From Byssochlamys sp. IMV 00236 (taxonomy: Eukaryota; Ascomycota; Eurotiomycetes; Eurotiales; Thermoascaceae), in NCBI GenBank assembly GCA_001931875.2, contig MSJH02000692.1, forward strand, positions 1-60,834: a DNA stretch of 60,834 nucleotides. The letters are read 5' to 3'. The position numbers were made by a program, and so were the translations under genes. Of this stretch, positions 1 to 12,662 are shown piece after piece (positions within the stretch are counted from its first letter, which is position 1; every line of letters starts with the position of its first letter). The notes beneath the pieces are model-generated. The model was not told where the DNA came from. It searched no databases and saw only the letters and a program-made list of their open reading frames with translations.

Positions 1-3000
1 ATTTTATTAATATATAGTATAAGAAGAAATATAAAAAGATTTATCTAATAAATATATTAAATAGACCTATAGCAGCTTTAGGGAGATTATTAAGATAGAA
101 AGAAATTATTAAGGAATATTATTATAAAAACCCCTAAAGAAGTATAAAAGAAATATGCAGAGGATTTACTAAATATATCTAATTAAAAATATTAGATATT
201 AAGAGAGGAATAAGATTAATATTAGATTATTTAAAAAACCTTATTATAGATAGCAATTTATAGCTAAAAGAGAAAGAATTATTAATAAAGATGTTTTTTA
301 CCTAAGAAATAATTTTTACCTAAACCTTTAAAGAGATTAAATAAATATGCTTAGAAGTTATATCTCTAATTATTATTTAGATTATAGATTATAAACTATA
401 ATAAGCAAAGAGCTTCTTAGTATTAAAGGCACTCTATAGTATAATATAAGAAATAGTAAAAGAGAGAATAAATATAGAGATTCTTAAATATAGTTAAGGA
501 TCTTATTAAAATCTATAATTCTTAATAAAAAAAAAAGTAATAAATATTAGCTAATTAATATAGCTATAAAAGTCAATTAAATAATAATATAAGATATTAA
601 TCTGCCTTCTTTAGCTAATAAGTTTTTAGAAGAGTTTAGTAGAATATTAGTATTAATGCTTATAAACTTATTCTTTAGGTATAATTAGTTAGAGTTAATT
701 AAGAAATTATAAGACTTAATAGCTTTTTATATGCTAGGGATTAGTTTAGTTTATTAAATTAGATTACCCTAAAAATAGATAAATATAATACAAGAGTTTA
801 TATAAGAAATTATAAGAGTATTAGCAGATAATATTCTTAATATTTATAATATATTTTTGGATAATATACTAATATAAGGACCTAAAATTAACTATAGGGG
901 GGAAGAGACACTGCCAGGAATTAGAAAGTTTATATTTAAATATATTTAGAATATTAATAAGATATTATATAGTCTTAAACTTATAGGTTTAATAATTATT
1001 AAGGAGAAATTATAATTTATAGTATTAAGAATTAAAGTAGTAGGCTATATATATAATATTAAGGGGAGATATCCCGAGTTAGCTAAAGTAATTAAGATCT
1101 TAAAATAGCTATTTTATTAGAATTTATAGAAGGTAAGAAGATTTTTAGGGGTTATAGCTTATTATTAAATATAGATTAAAGGATATATTACTAAAGCTAA
1201 GCTAATATACTTAATATTAAAGAAAAGATAAGACTTTTTTTAAAGGCCGGAATAATAAAAAGTAATAAATACCTTAAAAATAGCCCTAATAATAGTATTA
1301 GCACTTAAGCTAATTAATTATAGAGAGGAAAATATAATTATTATTAATACTAATGCTAATAATAATAAATAAGAGGCTTAATTTATTTAAAAAAAAAAGG
1401 AGTTTAATAAGAGATACCTAGCCAGATATAAAAGTAGAGTATAAATATAGATAAAGAGGTAATATAATAAAAAAAAGCTAGAGTATAAGATAATACTAAA
1501 AGTATTTTGCAAATTCTAAGCATATCTATATAATATATATTTTTAATTAGAGGTAGATATAAAAATTTTAATAGTATAACTAAATAAGATAGCTATAAAT
1601 CTCCCTAGGTTAATAATTGCTTAATAGATTGCTTAGATTTAGCTATTTAATTTTAATATTATCTATATATTAGGGAAAAAGAACTTAGTTATAAATAGAT
1701 TATCTTAGAAGCTAGTAATAGAGTAAGACCTAGAAAAGGCGGAAGATAATAATATAAAGGAATTCTTAGACCTATAGTTTTATATAGTCTATTATATCAG
1801 TATATAAGAGGTAAAATTAGATAATATCCCTTAGTTAATATTTATATTATATTAGTTAGAAAAATCTTTGCTAATTATAAAATAGTTATAAATTATAATA
1901 AAACTAGATAATATAAATAGAGGATAGTATACTAAGTTTAAGAAAGAGGCCCTAAAGTATATAGTATAAGATAGTATATTTTTTTAGAAAGTATAATAAA
2001 ATTAGTTTTACTATATAATTATTAATAATAAAAAAAAGTAAAAAGAAATTTTTATAGCCCTTTATAAAGAGTATAGATATTATAAGCATAAAGTAATTTA
2101 TTAAAAGGTGGCTAATTAATATTAATAAAAAGGCCTATATAAGTATATTGCTAAATAGGTAAAGATATATAATAAATATTAAAAAGCAGATAAAGAATAT
2201 ATAGAAGAAGTTTTATAGTCAATATTTATTTTACTAAAGAAATTAAAGCTATACTTAAATATTTATAAGATTATATTATCTAGTAAGAGAAAGACTTATA
2301 TTATTATATTTTGGGATAACTTTAGCTAGATTAAATATAAAGCCCTTAATAGCTTTATTTTAGGAGCTATTATTAAGTTTTTATAAAAAGATTAAATTTA
2401 TTATTAGGAAGTAATAGAGACTCTTATTAATAATAGAGAACTAGAAAATAAAGCTATAATTAATATATTAATATAGAAGTATAAAATTAATTATATTAAA
2501 GTCTTATTATATAACCCGCAAGTAAATAAAGTAATTAAAGTTATATATAAGTCCTTTATATATAATATTAGAAAACTTACAAAAGAAATAGGGATAAATT
2601 AAGTAAATTACTTATTAGTAATAATCTAGGCAAATAAGAATATAATTAAGATCTTTATAAGCTTAATATTATTTAAAGTAATTATAGGATATAATGCTAT
2701 ACTGCTAATTAAACTAAAAATGCCTATCTAAAAGACTTTAATATAGGATAAGGTTAGGACTATAGAAGATCTTTTATTTCTTTATATATAATAAATAGAG
2801 CTCTGAGATTAAGATATAAAAGAAGCCCGACTTTATATCTAATATATAAGAAAAGCTAATAAAAAAGTTTTTAATAATAAAAAACAGCTTTATAAAGAAT
2901 AATTAATAAAAGAATAGCTTATTCTGCTTTATAATATAAAGCTTAAGATATCTTATTCTATAAAACTAGCATATTACTAGCTTAGATTATATAGGATTAA

Positions 3001-3110
3001 AGAAGTCCTTAAGAAAGGATCCTATAAGCTTAAGAAGTTAAATAATATACCTTTTAGAGACTTAATTTATAAGAATTATTTAAAAGGCTATTATTTATAA
3101 AAAGATTAAA
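1..3110 (+). mobile_element. Ty3/gypsy pol relic (RT-RNase H-integrase), 5' end outside or unresolved
   Basis: One reading direction keeps gypsy pol order despite many stops. At about 655-1250 there is a reverse transcriptase: the active-site motif is degraded to FLDN near 860, followed by a stretch resembling a fungal gypsy GIRKF block and a VGYI motif. At about 1300-1715 there is an RNase H domain ending in a GKKN motif like the usual PGKKH. At about 2050-2200 there is an H2C2-like integrase zinc region. The integrase core follows at about 2300-2660 (WDNF, a YNPQ-like block). At 2690-3110 lies a conserved C-terminal part with a KLA.YW..YRI pattern. Damage is almost entirely transitions, with the frame preserved over long runs. 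That suggests RIP of a recent insertion rather than slow decay. Gag and LTRs were not identified. Confidence 0.8.
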
Positions 3111-6100
3111 ATAAAATATTAACTATAAGTAATAATATAATATCTAAGTAAGAAAATTAGTAATTAAGTAATAATAATAATAATACAGACTAAATACTAT
3201 CTAGATTAGAATATATAATTATAGTCCTAATATCTTCCTTCTAAAAATATTAGCTTAAAAGGAGAGAAGTAGAAAGCTAGTAATAAAATAAATTTAATAC
3301 TAAATAAAAATACTATAATAGGAAGAGAAGGAGAATAAACTTAAGATAAGGGTATCTTTTTTTGGGGAGGGGAAGGATTTAAAGATATTTAAAGATAATT
3401 AAAAAAGAAGAAAAAGAAAGATAATTAAAAAATATATAATATTAGCTTAAATATCTTAAAAAAGTCTATAAATAAAGCCAAAAATAAAAAATATTAGATA
3501 AAAAATATAAGCAATAAATAAAGAATTCTTACCTTATTATAAAAATCTTACTTTTTATATTATATAATATTATAACAGAAGTAACTAGAGACTAAATTAA
3601 GTTAAACTTAACCCTATCTTATCTTTTAAGCATATCTTTTTACTCAGAAACTATTTTAAAAAATTACTCTATAAAGATATATATTAAAAATAAAAAAAAA
3701 TGCACTAAAAATATAAAATATTATCTATTAAAATAAAGCTCTTTAACTTAAAATATATATATATACTACAGTTAGTAAAATTTATAAGCTTATAAAGGAG
3801 ATAATAAATAAGGCTAATAATAAAGAAAAAAAGGTTTAGTTTATAAGTAATATAGCAGTAATTATTTTAAATTTTTAAAGTAAGTATAATAAAACAGCTA
3901 ATAATTTTTATAATTTTTTAAACTAATAAAAGCTGTTAGAAGAAATAAGAAAAAAAAATATTAACTATTAATAAGCTAAAAGAATTAAAAATATAAGCAG
4001 AAAAGAACTATAAATATATTAATAAAGGTTATTATAAAGCTATAGAGAAATAGGGCTAGAAAATTATAGATTAAGTCTTATTAATTATTAGAAAGTTATA
4101 TTAGACTTTAATAGTTATAGGAGGATTAACTTTTAATATTAGAGATTAAAGAATAGCGGCTATATATCTAATAAAAGCATAGATTAACAGACTTTATAAT
4201 ATTGGGAGATAAAAAATACTAATTAAAAAGAGTCTTTAACTAATTAATATTAGAAAGATAAGAGATATTTTAAGAAAAGCCTTTAGTAGAGAAGGACTAA
4301 TTTTTTAAAAGCCTATTAATAAAAAGCTATAAAAGATTAAAATAAGAGTAAAAGAGAATAATCTTCTAGAGGAGATTATAGGAGAAGAGAAAAAATACTA
4401 AATAAAAGATTTAGGTAAGAGCTTATTAATAGATCTAATATTAGATAAAAAAGAAAAGAGTATAAAAAAAGAGAAGAAAAAAAAAAAGAATTAAAAGTCT
4501 TAAAAAGCTAAAAAGGGAAAAAAAGCTTAAGACTTAAGATAAGAGGAAATAGCTAGAAAAAGGATATAAATATAAGATTAGTATATCTATATTAATAAAA
4601 AAGGCTATTAATAATTTAAAAGATAAAAAAATACTAAAACTTTTAAAAAAAGAAAAGATTAAACTCGCTGCTATATATTAAGTTTATATTAAAAAAATAT
4701 AAAATATAATAAGATTAAGGAGTATAGAAGATAATATCCTTAAAAAAAGATTAAAAATACTTATAGATAATAATAATAATCTTAAATCCTAGAATATTAA
4801 TATAGACTACTAGAAATGATTTTAATAGGGATAAAGATTTAATACTAATCTTAAAGATTATTACTGCCTAAATAAGGAAGAAATTAAAATATAATCCTAG
4901 CTAAGTAGACTAAATATAAGTATTAAGAAAGTTAAAGAAGTCTTATAATAGATTAATTCTAGGAAGATTAATTTAATTTATAAGCCTTATATATAATTAT
5001 TAGCTAATATAATTAATATAAGGAAGGATATATTTATAAAAAAAGCTAAAGGAATATTAAAAGTAATAAAAAATATAAAGCTAGCAGTAATAAAACAATA
5101 AAAGAAGAGATTATTTAAAATAATAACCTATCCTTATAAAAGTTTACTTAAAAAAATTAAATAGTCTATAAATAAAACCTCTAAAAATAAATAAATAATA
5201 AAACCTCCTAATAGAGCTTTAAGAACTAATATAAAGCCCTCCTTTTTTATAATAAACCTAGAAGACCCCTTTATTAAAAAAGAAATTAAGTACCTAAAAG
5301 ATATATAAAATATTAAAATTATATAGTTTAAAAATAATATAGAGGCTAAGCAGATGCTAGATATACTTAATAATAGCTAAATTAAAGAAAGAATAAAAAG
5401 TCCTATTTTAGAAAGTCTTAAAAGTATAAAAGATAAAAATAATATAAAAATTAAAAAATCTTTATCTAAAGATTTTTTCCTTAAAAAATTCCTAGTATTA
5501 GGGATAGTTTAACTATTTAGAGATTTTAGGTTAATTAATATAAATACTTCTAATAATATACTAAGCAGCTTATATTATAAAATTTAAGATAATCTATATA
5601 AAGCTAAAGAATATTCTAAATTTAAATATAGAGACAAAAAATATTTTAACCTAAGCAAAGAAGACTTTACCCTAAATAAGATATAGAACTAATATATCTA
5701 ATTAGGTATTATAATAAGGAAGAACTTTAATTATTAAGAAATAAATAGGGTTTTTTAGATTATACCCTTTAAAGAGAAACTAATAAAAAGGATATTATAA
5801 TATACTATTATAGAAATAAAAGCAGCCCTTTATTATAAAAAGGAGAGTAAAGAAATAATAGGGTTTAAGAACTTATTTAAAAATATTCTCTAAAAGGTTA
5901 TTATACAAAATATCTAGATCTATTTAATCTAATTAGCGCTATATAGTTATAATAAATATAGGCTATAAGTCTAGTATCTTAGGGGATATAAGCTAAGAGT
6001 ATTAAATATAGAGACTACTATTCCTAAAGGAGGAATAAGTTAGAGCTTTATAATTTTAAGAATTAGATTAATTACTAAAGATAAGTCTGAAGAAACTATA

Positions 6101-6660
6101 GGCTTAAGAAATATTATACTTAGGCAGAGAAAAGTAACTTTTATTAGTAATTTATATTAGCTAATATTAAAAAATTAGGGAATAGATTTTAATAATATTT
6201 ATTATTTTAATTATAGGGAGTAAGATAAGATAAAATCTAATTAAGGAGGATCTAGGCCTTTTAATATCTAGGTAAATAAAGTTATAGCTATAAGTAAAGT
6301 AATACTTAGTTAGCTAAACTAAGATTACTTAAAAATTAAAGCAGAGCTATACTTTATACTAAAATAAGATATATTATTAGTTTAAGATTATCTGCAGAGA
6401 AAAGGAACTTAGCTTTATAAATTAGGGGTTTTAAGATATATATAATATTAGAAACTAGAGTGTTCCTATTTTAAAAATAATTTATAATATTAGAAGGAGG
6501 AGATAGTATAGACTATAATAATTAAAGAAGATAAATAGAGGTATTTGCTCTTAGAAGAGAAAAGGCTATATAATAAAAAGAATTAGTATAAAGAATATAA
6601 TTAGTTAAGAGGTTATATACTTTTATTTAAAGTTTTTAAAAAGTCTATAAATAAAGCAGG
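3111..6660 (+). mobile_element. Degenerate element segment, possibly gag/protease-like, unassigned
   Basis: This has the same RIP-like composition as its neighbours. On the + strand, long stop-punctuated but charged (K/E/R-rich) reading stretches occur at about 3960-4560 and 5460-6650. The first, lysine-rich with a helical look, could be a gag domain. The second, 400 codons or so, I could not match to any pol domain. It may be the 5' part of another copy of the + strand gypsy element or a separate element. Family and boundaries are inference only. Confidence 0.35.
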
Positions 6661-9600
6661 AGAAAGGAGATAATATCTTTTAATTATTTAGAATAAAATA
6701 AGCAGCTTTTCTTTTTTATTATTATTTAGTATTAGTTTAATATTAGATTATTATTAGTTTATTATATTAATTTATAGCTAGAGCTTCTCCTCTAGCTTTA
6801 CTCTAAGCTCTAAAGCTAAATACTCTTCTCTTCCTTCTTAATACCTACTCGCTTAAAGACTCTATACTAAGTCTTAATACGTCTTCCTATAACACTAGGC
6901 TTACTATAGGCTAGAATAAGCCTTATAGCTTATATTATTATGTTTTATTTAATAGATATTAAGGGCAGTATTTAATATATATATATATATTTTTTAAGCA
7001 GCAATATATAGCTAGACTATTTAAGCATCTTAAGATTTACTTAATATCTAAATGCCTAATATTATTATAGGTAAGCTAGAGAACTTTTAGCAATACTATA
7101 TAAGATATATATAGCTTTTTTTAGTTATTATAATCTTCTATATATAAGAGACTATTCTGCTTTAAATATAATAATCTTACAGTATTATTATTAAGAGCCT
7201 TATTAAAGTTAAGTATTATTAATATATAAGACTAATATAGATCTATAATATAGCCTTAAGAGATTTTATTCTTAAATTCTTTTTATATTTAAACTAGGAT
7301 TATTATATAAATAGGCTTTTATTCCTTTTCTTCCCCTATATAGATAAAAGGAATATTATTAATATCTTTAAGCATTAAGATATTAAGCTCTATTATTAAG
7401 AATAATAAATATAATAATATATTAGTAATAATATTAGCAGCGCTAAGCTTATAAATAAGCTAGATATTAAACCTTTATATATATTATAAGGCAAAGATTA
7501 AGTAAAAATTAAGCTAATCTATAGATATTAAGTATAAAGTTATCTATTTTACTATTATAAGAGTTAAACTATAATTAATAAATATAATTAAGGGTAAGAA
7601 GTCTAGTACTAATTTAATAATATAGCGCGTCTTCTATAAGATCTAGATAAGATATACTACTTCTATTTCTATAGGCTAATAGTTTCTTTCTACTATATTT
7701 AGCCTTTAATTAAGAAATATTATTAGTTATATATATAACTAATTTAATATAGCTTTAGTAAGAGGAGCTTATATTAAGAGATATCTATTATCTTTTATAG
7801 CTTTACCTTTATTATAAATATAGTATAATATAGCATTAAATCTTTCTTTACACATATTTAAATTAATATAGAGCTAGCATATATTAGTAAAGTATGTAAG
7901 AAAAGAAAGCTATCTAAAATATTCTTAAAGCTATTAAAATAATTATAGTTCTGCCGGTAATAGAATTAACTCTATTTATTTAGTATAGAATATGCGCGCT
8001 TATTTATTAATAGGGCTATTTTATAATAAAAGCTTTTTCTTTTCTTAAAGGGGATTAGATATAATAATATAATTAGAGATATACTGTTAAAACTACTTAA
8101 TAATACCTAAGTAATGCTTAAGCTACTAAAGGTTTTTAGGGAAGGTTAGTTTAATAATAGCCCTAATCTTTTCTTCTAAGATACTAAATTTAAAGGAGTT
8201 AATATAGTAGCCTAATAGCTAAATTAATAGAAAAGTTATAAATAATTTATTTAAGTTTAGTATAATGTTTAGCTTATTAAGCTTAGAGAATACTATATTT
8301 AAGTATTCCTTATATTTATTTATAATATCTGACGCGATAAAGAGGTTATTTATATATATCCTGGCGAAGCAATAAAATGCCCTTAAATAATATTCTATTT
8401 ATTATTATATATAAGTGGGGGTATTATAATATCTTATAACTATAATATTAAATACTTTTTAGCTATAGTAAGAGATAATTAATAGGTAGTTATAAGAGTC
8501 TAGATATATATATTATTAGTAGAAGAATAATATAGTATTAAATATTAAGATATAGGCTTTACTATTAACTAGTGCAAGCATATTATTTTATATGAGGATA
8601 GAATATATATCTAGCTTAATAATGCAGTTAAGCCTATAAATATTTATAATTATTTAATCTTTCTATATAATCTAGCTATTATATTTAATATTCTTCTATA
8701 TTATAAAGATAAGATAGCTATTAGGAGTATGTATTATAGTATATTCTATATATCCTTACTTATAGAGCTTATTAAAGGTTTTATTAATAATCTTATAGTC
8801 TTTAAGTTTTAAAGGATAGACTTTTATATACTTTAGCATGCTTAATTCTTAATCTTTTTTTAGAGGAATTATTAGCTATTAGTCCTTAGATATATTAGTA
8901 AACCTATAATTAGACTATATATTATAAGATCTAATAAGATCTTTAAATTAATATAATATCTCTAATTCTTTATATATAGTAATATTATTATTAAGCTTAT
9001 ATTTAAGATTAAAGTATTTATAAATAGTAACTCTTTACTATTTAGAATTACTATTAATCTTAAGGATATTTAGTTAAAACAGATATTAAGGGGGAGATAT
9101 ATAATATATTAATATTTTTAAATTTAGTAAGTATACCTAACTAGGTTTTTTACAGTATTATCTATTTATAATTATTAATATTAGAGATATAAATAAAAGA
9201 GAAGTTAATATCTACTATATAGGTATATAGGCTTATTTTTAAATAAAATAGCTTAAAAAGATAATCTTTATTACTAAGAAGTTAATTTTTTTTTTAGTAA
9301 GCTTAATAGGGATATAAAGGCTGCTTTATAAGGGTATTATAATACATTATATTGCATATACTAGATATAGTATTTAATGCCTATTTACCTTTACTCAGAT
9401 AAATATTTAAATTATTATATTATTAAATATTATAATAGCTTTAGAGAAGTCTAGGATAAATCTATATTATCTTAGTATATTAACTCCGATAAATATATTA
9501 ACATATAGTCTATTAACTAGGTGCGCTTCGGTAATAATTTATATGCGCATAGATTTACTATAGCATTATATAATAAAATTAATAGGGATAATAGCATATT

Positions 9601-12600
9601 TAGTAAATATATATATTATAGATTCTATGCCTCTTATTATAATTAAAGGAATACTAATAATCTTTAATTTAAGGATATAATAGTATGCAAAGTCTTAATT
9701 AATAAGTATTATAGTATATCTATAATTAAGGTATATAGATTGCTTTTTAGTATTGCTTAGGTTAATACTTACTATAATATAATACTTATCTTAAAATATT
9801 CTTCTAGGCTACTGCTAAAGTAAGGATAATAATTTAGCTTTAATAATTTTAATATAATTGGCATTAATAATTTTATCCTAGTATTATATATTTAATTAGG
9901 GTATAGTAAGCTTCTCTTAATACTTATAACCTATATTATATAAATAATAGTAAAGTTAATTATTTAATATAAATAGTATATAATATAATTAATATTAGAA
10001 GATAAATGCTATAGTAAGATAGTAAGCACTTAGCTTATTCTTAAATTCTCTATTATATTTATAATATTTATTATTACAGTCTTTATAGTAGTTTATAACT
10101 ACTTATTCTTTAGTATAATTAAGGCCTTTATAAAACCCTTTTATATAATTATTATTAGTATAGTTTAATAAGTCCTTAGAATTATTATAATAGATGCGAG
10201 GCTTTAAATAATAGGGCTTATTTTAGTAATAGTTAGAATACTATCTTTAATTATTTCTTAAATAATATAAGTTATAGTAGTAAATAGCCTATCTTTAGCT
10301 CTCCTATAAATAATATAAGTTATAATAATATTTTTAATTATTAAATATATAATTATTACCTTTAGTATTATTCTTAAGATAAAATATAGTATTATATTTT
10401 TAGTTATAGTTATCTCTATATTTTTTATTATTTTTATATTTATAGTTATTTTTACATTTATAATTATCTCTATATTCTTAGTTATATATAAATTCTCTAT
10501 CTCTTATCTATCTGGTATTAATATATATTTTAAGTTAATTATAATCTAGGGAAGGTTAAGAAAGAGTTAAAGAAAACTAGGTATTATTATATGTATTAGT
10601 GCGGTTTAAATATTATTTATTTTTATTTGCTTACTAGTCTTAGATTATATAGGCCTTATTTAATAATTTAATAAACTCTGCTAATATTATATCTTAATAT
10701 AGCCTAGGAATATCTTACTTAAAGCTAGCTAAGAATTTATTTTATATTAAAAGAAGATATCTATAAGTATTATTATATCTAATAGCTCTTAATAGCTTAA
10801 TAATTTATTAGAGAAAGATTTAAGGTATATATCTTATAATAATATCTATTATATTATATTATAATTGCTCTAAATCTCTTATAGCTATAATAGTATTAAG
10901 ATAAAAATACTTTATAAGAAGCTTAATCTATTCGCGTTTAATATTATGTTTATATAGAGCTTCTTATTTAAATTCAGTAAGCTTAATAGTATATTAAGAT
11001 AGCGCAAGTCTTTAAAGTAAGGCTTAGATATAAGGTTAAATTTTAATTTTATTATATATTACAGCAAAGTTATAAATCTATTTAATAAAAATATTAATAT
11101 TATAGTAATAGGTTTAACCTCTTATTATAATAATAGCACTAATATTAATATACTCTATGTTTTTAAGGTTAGAATAAAAATACCCTAGTGCTTCTTATCT
11201 CTATAATAAGAAGCTTATTATTATTAATAGCTGTAGTAAATCTTATAGTAATATAGTATATTATCTATTTCTATTTCTATTATTATCCTTTATATTATAT
11301 TTTATATCTTAATTATTATTATTATTATTATATATTATTTCTCTTAGTTAGGCTAGAATTTACTTATTCTAGGTTATTAACTTCTCTAGCAGTTATATTA
11401 TTAAGGTATTAATATTTAGAGGAGAGGCTATAGTATAAGATATATTATTACTATAATTAGATAAGCCTTAGCTTAATCTTAATTTAGCTATTTTAGACTT
11501 ATCCTTTTTATTATTAATAGAATCTAATTATAAAAGCTTATATATAGTAGTTATTAATAGATTTAATCTTAATAGCTATAATAATAGTATTAATAGTAAT
11601 ATTAATTTACTAATATTACTTTAGCTATCTTACTACTATTATAGAGGAGTATTAAATAGTAATAATTAATACTCTAGTTTTAATTATACTAACTGTTAAG
11701 AGCAAGTAATATCTAAAGCCTATAGGATATAATATTATATCTATAGTATTTATCTTAATAATTATAATAGCTTATTATAGGCTTTTTTAAGTATTTCTCT
11801 CTGCTAATATAAAAATATAAGAGATTTAGCTAGCTTAATAGTTAAATATAAAAAATTCTTAATAATATAATTAAGGGCTAATTAATTAATAATCTAATTA
11901 TATAGGTATAAGAATTTTTATAAATATTTTCTTTTTATATATAATAAGAGCTAATCTATAAATATAAATAATGCCGATCTTAATCTATCTTAACTTAGCT
12001 TAGGGTTCTTATAAAAGGATATAATAAAATTAACTAGGTTAATAATATTATAGTTAAACTTATTTTTTTAAGGCAATTCTATTTAGTAAAATATAATAAT
12101 TTAATAAGTAATCTTAATTATAATAGATAATAAGAAGATCTTTTATATAAGTTCTGTTATTAATACTTAATAAAATATTAATAAGTTAATATAGGTCTAA
12201 AAGGAGATAAAAAATAATATAGAAGATAAAAAAATAATAAAAAATAATATTATTATAGTGTTAAGGTATAATTTAACTATAAGATAGCTAGTAAGGGCTT
12301 TAGTTAATAAGATAACAGAACTTAGATAAAATAATAGATATAATAATAGATTAGTTATATAAGATTTCTAAAGCTTAACTAATAATAATATTAATAGTAT
12401 TTAATAAGATCTTAATAAGATAGATATAGTATAGTTAATAGGAAGAGATATTAGCAATATTAATTATAATAATTAACCTAGCTTTTAATAAGATAGTAGG
12501 AAAGCCCTATAATAATCTTAAAGTATAGGAGAGTAATAGTTTATAATTAGAGATGCCTGGATTAATAAGATATGCTACCATTTATTAATGAATCCTAATA
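6661..12600 (-). mobile_element. Ty3/gypsy relic in inverted orientation
   Basis: On the minus strand a reverse transcriptase reads from about 8420 down to 8030. It has the active-site region IYINNLFIAS (from a YxDD-type motif) and an LGYYINSF block. An SEEKI-like motif and an LxxYLG connector follow, typical of fungal gypsy RTs that precede RNase H. The remainder of pol should lie below 8030 and gag/protease above about 9000, but I could not delimit them. The element differs in sequence from the + strand relic at 1-3110, so at least two gypsy lineages are present. It carries the same transition-type damage. Confidence 0.65.
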
Positions 12601-12662
12601 ATTTGGATAAATTTAAGAGATTAAGATAATTCTCTATTCCTACAAAAGGGAATAGCTAATAT

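Larger units (their letters stand above)
1..12662. repeat. AT-rich, RIP-like hypermutated retrotransposon block
   Basis: The whole stretch is overwhelmingly A+T. CA, TG and CG dinucleotides are rare, while TA, AG and CT are common. This is the signature of C-to-T transitions at CpA (and CpG) on both strands, as produced by repeat-induced point mutation in ascomycetes. In the recognisable pol segments, in-frame stops are almost all TAA or TAG, as expected from CAA/CAG codons. No intact ORF of useful length is present. The block ends abruptly at about 12660. It is most simply a heterochromatic AT island made of several silenced LTR elements in opposite orientations. I saw no telomeric repeats, and LTR ends could not be defined by eye. 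Confidence 0.9.

Noticed and set aside
1..12660. Telomere or subtelomere at the left edge
   Set aside because: No TTAGGG-type repeats and no RecQ-helicase-like genes were seen; the AT richness is explained by RIP-like mutation of retroelements.
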